64,000 nt of DNA from Aliisedimentitalea scapharcae (GTDB lineage Bacteria > Pseudomonadota > Alphaproteobacteria > Rhodobacterales > Rhodobacteraceae): the NCBI RefSeq assembly GCF_045277565.1, contig NZ_CP123584.1, forward strand, positions 1,116,001 through 1,180,000, written 5' to 3'. Position 1 is the first letter of the stretch. Each line of letters opens with the position of its first letter. Below the pieces are notes generated by a model that saw only the letters and a list, made by a program, of their open reading frames with translations, was not told where the DNA came from and searched no databases. Of the stretch, positions 59,413 through 64,000 are shown one piece after another. The translations under genes were made by a program, and so were the position numbers.

Positions 59413-60678
59413 ATGGGTCCGTTTCAGTCTATTCATGATGTCTATGATATGCTCCGTCGTCGCGCGGTGCTGATTGCTGTCGTGTCGATTGTCGGAACCG
59501 TAGCGGCGCTGTTTGTCGCGCTGAGCCAGCAACACATGTACCGTTCGGCCGAAGTGATTCAGATCGCCCAGCCCCAGATTGCTGATGAATTGGCAAAATC
59601 AACGGTCGATGGATCGTCTGCGCGCCGGTTGCAGTTGATTGAACAGCGGCTGATGGCACGCAGCAATGTGCTCGACGTTATCGAGAAATACGGGCTGTTC
59701 AAGGATGTCGGGGACCAAAGACCCAACCATCTGGCCTTTCTTCTGCGCAGCTCGGTGCGGATCGAAGGGGTTGCTGCGGCGCGGGAAGGATATTCGGATG
59801 ATGGCACGATTTCCATTCTGACGGTGTCCGCCGAAATGCCGACGGCGCTTCAGGCCCAACAGATTGCCCATGAATTCGCTCAACGCACCATCGAACTGAG
59901 CCAACAGGCCCGGATCGACCAGGCCAAGGCAACTCTGACCTTTGTTGCCCGACAGGAAGGGGCATTGTTTCAGGAACTTGCCGCGCTCGAGGAGGAAATC
60001 TCTGAATTTCGCAAGGCCAACAATGCGTCCTCTTCGACAAATGTCGAATTGCGGGCCGGCGAAGTGCAAACCCTGAACGAAGGCTTGTTGGATATCGCCC
60101 GTGAAGTGATCGAAATCCAGCGCGCTGCCGATATGGCAACCAAGACAGAGCGCCCTGCCACAGCCAAGCGGTTGTTGGCGGAATACGAAGAACGTCTGGC
60201 CACATTGGCTGAGCAACGCGATTTGATGCGTGATCGCAAGGAGGCGCTGGAGAAGGTGCTGCAGACGTCTCCTCAGGTGCAAAGCCAATTGGAGTCCTTC
60301 GAACGCCAGGCCGAACAGCTGCGGGATCAGCTGGGCGCGATGCGCAGCCGCCGGACAGAGGCCGAAATCGGGTTCCGGCTGGAAACCGCCAGGCAATCCG
60401 AACGTCTGATGGTTCTAGAACCGGCAAATCTGCCGGAGTACCCGTTCACAGGCAGCCGCAAGATGTTGGCGTTGGCCGGGATGATGGCAAGTATTCTGGC
60501 CGGGCTGGGTTTGGCCGTCCTTCTGGAATTTCGTGATCCGGTGTTGCGGACTGCCCATCGGATGGAACAGAAAACCGGTTTGAAACCCGTGGTGACCATA
60601 CCGGTGATCAACAAGGGCACCGGGTCGCGGGGACTTTTGTCCCGGCTGTTCGGACGCAGACCACGTGGACCTGCCTGA
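59413..60678 (+). CDS. Wzz/GumC-like polysaccharide chain-length protein
   Basis: A 421-residue protein: an N-terminal transmembrane helix (VLIAVVSIVGTVAALFVAL, about residues 18-36), a long periplasmic coiled-coil (LAALEEEISEFRKANNASSS and EYEERLATLAEQRDLMRDRK), then a second helix (MLALAGMMASILAGLGLAVL) after the Pro-rich NLPEYPFTG. A short cytoplasmic basic tail ends it. It controls polysaccharide polymerisation and export with the ATPase upstream. AGGAAAGAG (59400-59408) precedes ATG 59413. Confidence 0.88.
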   Translation: MGPFQSIHDVYDMLRRRAVLIAVVSIVGTVAALFVALSQQHMYRSAEVIQIAQPQIADELAKSTVDGSSARRLQLIEQRLMARSNVLDVIEKYGLFKDVGDQRPNHLAFLLRSSVRIEGVAAAREGYSDDGTISILTVSAEMPTALQAQQIAHEFAQRTIELSQQARIDQAKATLTFVARQEGALFQELAALEEEISEFRKANNASSSTNVELRAGEVQTLNEGLLDIAREVIEIQRAADMATKTERPATAKRLLAEYEERLATLAEQRDLMRDRKEALEKVLQTSPQVQSQLESFERQAEQLRDQLGAMRSRRTEAEIGFRLETARQSERLMVLEPANLPEYPFTGSRKMLALAGMMASILAGLGLAVLLEFRDPVLRTAHRMEQKTGLKPVVTIPVINKGTGSRGLLSRLFGRRPRGPA

Positions 60679-60695
60679 CCCGTTGTTTCGGACGT

Positions 60696-62075
60696 CTAGT
60701 GACTGACTTTTTGCCCCAGGGCCTGGACCATGTCGGGGATCATTCCGGCGTGGTACGACAGGATCAATCCCGCGATCCCGCCAGCGAGAACCAGACATAA
60801 CAGGTCATGCACCGGATCCCAGACCTTGTGTTTTGTGGCCAGCCAGATCAGCACTGGATAGGCTAGGAGCATCGACACCCCCAATGCGGCGATCCCTCCC
60901 AGAACCCCGAACCAGCTGAGCCCCAGCAAGAACAGGATGGTCTGAATGATTGCCCGGCTGGCGGTGAAAACAAAGAACCCGCGACTGTCACCAGCGGCCA
61001 GGGCCGCCGGATCATAGGTCAGCCCAATGACGGCCGGGATCATGGCAATGGCAATCAGGCTGACCATAGGGCCGGACAACATGTATCGTTCGTCATACAG
61101 AAGATCGACCAACCACGGGCCCGCAAAGGCAACGACAAGCAGCAACGACAGGATGGCACCGCTCAGGCCAAACCTAAGCCATCGTTGATTGCGCCAGTTG
61201 TCGCGGGATTCGGTCGCCGGTTTTTCGCGGTACACCGGGATCAGCAGCCGTTGGTTGATGGCATAGCCCAGCAGCATGGGAAAACTGGCAAGAAAAAACC
61301 CGATATTGTACAGACCCAACACTTCGAGCGTCACAAATTTACCCAAGAACAGCCGGTCGCCCTGGCTGGTAAAGAACCAGCAGGCTGTCGACAGGAAGAT
61401 CCATTTGCCAAAATGCAGCTGTTCGTGCACGGCCTTGGCCTCCCAACGGAAACGGTTCTTCATGCCCGGCAAAAAGGCTTGGGTGAGAGCCAGCGTCACA
61501 AAGGCCTGGAACACGCCACCCAACACCAGCGCGATCACCGATTGCGTGATCACCGCCAAAACCACCATCGACAGAATGCCGAGCGCCTGGCTGATCAGAT
61601 CCAACGCCGTGACACGACCCACCAGAAGGTGACGGTGGGCGGTTTCGACCCGCGTCGGCATGAACCCGTTGATTGCAAGGCCAACGCCGGCAATCGGCAG
61701 GTACACCAACAGATCCGGCTCGTTGTAAAACTGTGACACAGGCCAGGCGAGCAAGGCGGTTGTGGCCCATAGGATCAACCCACGCACCACCTGAATGCTG
61801 AAGGCGGTGTTCAGGAAATCGGGATCGTCACCCCGATCGCTTTGGGCGATCGCGGCATTGATTCCGGTATCGGAAAACAGGGTCAAACCCAGTATCACGA
61901 CGTTGACCAGAGCCATCAGACCAAAGGCTTCGGGGAACAGCAGCCGTGCAAGAACCAGGTTGGCCGCCAGCCGCAGGGCCTGGCTGCCGCCATATCCGAT
62001 CATCAACCACGACGCGCTGCGCAGGACGCGGGCCATCAGGCTGCCACCTTTGAATGCTGTGGTCACTCGGTTCAT
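60696..62075 (-). CDS. Lipid-linked oligosaccharide flippase (Wzx/MOP family)
   Basis: A 459-residue protein with about twelve to fourteen transmembrane helices (LRLAANLVLARLLFPEAFGL opens the family, then VNVVILGLTLFSDTGINAAI). The first helices and FGLMALVNV match polysaccharide biosynthesis/MATE-type MOP proteins. It probably moves undecaprenyl-linked repeats across the inner membrane. ATG 62075 follows AAAAGG; a later ATG (Met-Ala-Arg) is possible. It faces the Wzz gene tail to tail. Confidence 0.88.
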   Translation of the reverse strand: MNRVTTAFKGGSLMARVLRSASWLMIGYGGSQALRLAANLVLARLLFPEAFGLMALVNVVILGLTLFSDTGINAAIAQSDRGDDPDFLNTAFSIQVVRGLILWATTALLAWPVSQFYNEPDLLVYLPIAGVGLAINGFMPTRVETAHRHLLVGRVTALDLISQALGILSMVVLAVITQSVIALVLGGVFQAFVTLALTQAFLPGMKNRFRWEAKAVHEQLHFGKWIFLSTACWFFTSQGDRLFLGKFVTLEVLGLYNIGFFLASFPMLLGYAINQRLLIPVYREKPATESRDNWRNQRWLRFGLSGAILSLLLVVAFAGPWLVDLLYDERYMLSGPMVSLIAIAMIPAVIGLTYDPAALAAGDSRGFFVFTASRAIIQTILFLLGLSWFGVLGGIAALGVSMLLAYPVLIWLATKHKVWDPVHDLLCLVLAGGIAGLILSYHAGMIPDMVQALGQKVSH

Positions 62076-62311
62076 GTTTGCCTTTTCTGCCCGGCCTTGG
62101 TCTGGCACGAATCTTACGCGCCTTGGGGCTTTGGTACAGCCCGAAAACCGGGAAATTCGAGTTCGACTAGCAAATAATCTGAAACAAATTCCGCCAGAGG
62201 CGCTGATTGGCGCTGTCTGCTGCGTTCGAACCGGGCGTCTGTGTGTTAATCTTGGACTGCAGGCTGGCGTCGGGTTAGTCTGCGCAGAACCCTTTGATCT
62301 GGTGTACGCTT

Positions 62312-63517
62312 TTGAAACTTGGCTATATCCTCAATACCTATCCGCAACCTTCACACAGTTTTATCCGGCGCGAAATTCAGGCGCTGGAGCGTCAGGGGTT
62401 TGTGATCGACCGCTTGGCAATGCGCCGTGCGTCCGTTGGGTTGGTGGATCCGCAGGACCAGGCCGAGGCAGACCGGACCCAATATGTGCTGGATGCCGGG
62501 TCGGTGGGATTGCTGATGGCGTTGCTGGGCGTTCTGTTGCGCGGCCCTGTCCGGGGGATTTCGGCGCTGGTATTGACCTGGCGGATGGGGCGGGTTTCGC
62601 ATGTGGGGGTGTTGCGGCACGTGATCTATCTGGCCGAAGCGGCCTGGGTTCTACGGCAGTGCCAAAGGGCTGGAATAGCACATTGTCATGCGCATTTTGG
62701 CACCAATGCCGCCGCCGTGGCCCTGTTGTGCCGGACCTTGGGCGGGCCGCCGTTCAGCTTTACGACCCATGGACCCGAAGAATTTGATGCCCCCAGGGCA
62801 TTGTCTTTGGGAGCCAAACTGGATCATGCGGCGTTTGCAGTCGGGGTCAGCCAGTTTGGACGCAGCCAGTTGAGCCGTTGGGCAGGTTTCACCACCTGGG
62901 AGCGGCTGCATGTGGTGCATTGTGGGATTGAGCCGACCAAGTTCGTGGAGCCGGTCGCGATGCCCGAGGGGCCGGTGCAATTGGTGTCAATCGGCCGGTT
63001 TGTGGAGCAAAAAGGGCAAATGGTCCTGGTCGAGGCCATGGCGCGGGTGCGCGACAGCCATCCCAACGTGCATCTGACCCTGGTTGGTGACGGTGAAATG
63101 CGCGCTGAACTGGAAACGGCAATAGACCGACATGGGCTGACTGATCGAATCACGCTGACCGGCTGGGTGTCGGAGGCCGAGGTAACCGCACGTCTACAAG
63201 GCTGCCATGCTCTGGTGATGCCCAGCTTTGCCGAGGGGTTGCCGATGGTGGTGATGGAGGCAATGGCTGCACAACGCCCGGTCATTGCCACCTATGTGGC
63301 GGGGACGCCTGAGTTGGTGCGCGATGGCGAAACCGGATGGTTGGTCCCCGCAGGTGATTGTACGGCGCTGGCTGCGGCAATCGTACGGGTGGCTGACACG
63401 GGCATCACCCGGTTAAGCACCATGGGACGGGCTGGATATGCCCGGGTGATGCAGCGCCATGACGTGGATACCCAAGCGGCAAAGCTGGCCGGTCTGTTTC
63501 GCCAGTCCGGACCCTGA
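62312..63517 (+). CDS. Glycosyltransferase, family 4
   Basis: A 401-residue GT-B enzyme. LGYILNTYPQPSHSFIRREI is the usual start of GT4 proteins, HFGTNAAAVALLCR and THGPEEFDAP follow, and the C-terminal MPSFAEGLPMVVMEAMAAQ with PVIATYVAGTPELV carries the E-x7-E motif. It adds a sugar during exopolysaccharide assembly. The best start is TTG 62312, since the usual N-terminus M/V-K-x-x-Y begins there and no ATG lies in place; TTG 62294 is the alternative. Divergent from the flippase gene. Confidence 0.88.
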   Translation: MKLGYILNTYPQPSHSFIRREIQALERQGFVIDRLAMRRASVGLVDPQDQAEADRTQYVLDAGSVGLLMALLGVLLRGPVRGISALVLTWRMGRVSHVGVLRHVIYLAEAAWVLRQCQRAGIAHCHAHFGTNAAAVALLCRTLGGPPFSFTTHGPEEFDAPRALSLGAKLDHAAFAVGVSQFGRSQLSRWAGFTTWERLHVVHCGIEPTKFVEPVAMPEGPVQLVSIGRFVEQKGQMVLVEAMARVRDSHPNVHLTLVGDGEMRAELETAIDRHGLTDRITLTGWVSEAEVTARLQGCHALVMPSFAEGLPMVVMEAMAAQRPVIATYVAGTPELVRDGETGWLVPAGDCTALAAAIVRVADTGITRLSTMGRAGYARVMQRHDVDTQAAKLAGLFRQSGP

Positions 63518-63575
63518 GACGGTCAGGGCCCACAGGTGACTTGCTATACGCACGGTGCAAAACTGGGCACGTAGA

Positions 63576-63655
63576 GCTCCCGCCCGTCGGTGACGCATCA
63601 AAGATGCGCCGCCTCCCGTTGGGCAGGGCACCGGCGGCAAAGCCTCCGGTGCGGG
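63576..63655 (+). repeat. Dispersed intergenic element, third copy
   Basis: GCTCCCGCCC, GCATCAAAGATGC (63595-63607) and CTCCCGTTGGGC (63613-63624) follow the order seen at 47154 and 12509, then CACCGG-C-GGC-AAA-GCC-T-CCGGTG, a GC-rich hairpin (63629-63651). It fills most of the gap between two convergent genes (63518-63713) and probably also acts as terminator. Confidence 0.6.
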
Positions 63656-63713
63656 CGCAGACCAGACGTCAGTTCCGTGCCGGACCCGCCCGGGTCCGAC
63701 GATGGACGTCAGG

Positions 63714-64000
63714 TCATCGCCCGCGAACCCATCGGGTTTGTGAGGCAAACAAGGGGGTTTTCACGGCCACTGCCACCAGTGCGTAAATGATGAACCCCAG
63801 GGGATCACCCAGCGCCAGTGGCGCGATCTGACCCGTTGTGGCAGGGGCAGGCGTCTGGTTCGGGATCAGCATCGGGTAGCGTTCTGCGATCTCTTCGACC
63901 CCCTTGTTCTGACGGCGTCGTACCCGGGTCAGCCGGGCAAACCCTTCGACCATGGGCCAGTCGTAGCCGGCGGGTACGCCGATCCGTTCGGACGGCGTGA
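63714..64000 (-). CDS. C-terminal part of a membrane protein, probably polysaccharide-related glycosyltransferase
   Basis: Only the last 95 or so residues are visible; the frame stays open to the window edge. The part starts SERIGVPAGYDWPMVEGFAR, has a basic RLTRVRRRQNKGVEEIAERY stretch and a C-terminal transmembrane helix (DPLGFIIYALVAVAVKTPLF). From position beside exopolysaccharide genes and the basic-then-helix layout, a membrane glycosyltransferase is my guess. Function cannot be set from this fragment. Confidence 0.55.
   Translation of the reverse strand, partial: TPSERIGVPAGYDWPMVEGFARLTRVRRRQNKGVEEIAERYPMLIPNQTPAPATTGQIAPLALGDPLGFIIYALVAVAVKTPLFASQTRWVRGR

Overview
The window is about 64 kb of GC-rich, gene-dense chromosome from an alphaproteobacterium, most likely a marine member of the Rhodobacterales (Roseobacter group). 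This rests on gene content read from the sequence: ethylmalonyl-CoA pathway genes (an mcl2/mch block, ecm and ccr), an sdhCDAB locus, an HvrA-type H-NS protein, a LuxR/LuxI pair under CtrA-like boxes, a BMP-family nucleoside-type ABC transporter, and roseobacter-style dispersed GC-rich intergenic repeats. No rRNA, tRNA, CRISPR array, insertion sequence or phage gene was seen.

Layout. 1-2400: end of a malyl-CoA lyase/thioesterase gene, an NnrU-family membrane protein, a DUF1737 protein and mesaconyl-CoA hydratase. 2401-8863: a repeat-rich gap, a DUF1194 secreted protein, then sdhC-sdhD-sdhA-[two sulfotransferase-like genes]-sdhB behind three palindromic GTGATCAC-type sites. 8883-12405: ZIP transporter, two small proteins, a group III ornithine/lysine decarboxylase with a structured leader, and a DUF1989 protein. 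12608-19116: deoD, hvrA, ecm, a small membrane protein, a PlsB-like acyltransferase and ccr. 19336-23270: quorum sensing (small ORF, luxR, luxI), a RecD/Pif1-like helicase and an SDR enzyme. 23298-29801 (minus): TIGR02186 protein, TauE/SafE exporter, and a four-gene ABC importer. 29956-33629 (minus): rimI, tsaB, nfuA, a DsbA-like isomerase, usp and a branched-chain aminotransferase. 33491-35212: a truncated zur and divergent znuA.

35275-47879 holds a LysR regulator and a divergent run of eight catabolic genes (LeuB-like dehydrogenase, GMC oxidoreductase, ThDP decarboxylase, aldehyde dehydrogenase, di-iron hydroxylase, MmgE/PrpD, MttB-like methyltransferase, Ldh-type dehydrogenase), followed by a hot-dog thioesterase. 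It reads as one pathway whose substrate I cannot name. 47989-50577 (minus) is the strangest gene: an 862-residue protein with two arrays of the octapeptide GSGSGGTK (30 and 34 units), separated by a unique acidic domain and each preceded by a copy of a YHNGGVEGD module. Divergent from it are an APH-like kinase fold protein and a FemAB/CelD-type acyltransferase. 53283-56845: acyl-CoA dehydrogenase, TetR regulator, TIGR03084 protein and DgoK-like kinase. 57460-64000: an exopolysaccharide locus (sugar transferase, CpsD-like ATPase lacking the P-loop lysine, Wzz-like protein, flippase, family 4 glycosyltransferase) and the end of one more membrane protein.

Functionally the window joins central carbon assimilation (C2 units through crotonyl-CoA, ethylmalonyl-CoA, mesaconyl-CoA and malyl-CoA, feeding succinate dehydrogenase) with accessory catabolism, metal uptake, quorum sensing and envelope polysaccharide. 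The best candidates for undescribed biology are the GSGSGGTK protein with its divergent partner genes, the eight-gene catabolic operon, and the sulfotransferase-like pair inside the sdh operon. All functional calls come from recognising motifs by eye; no database search was run.
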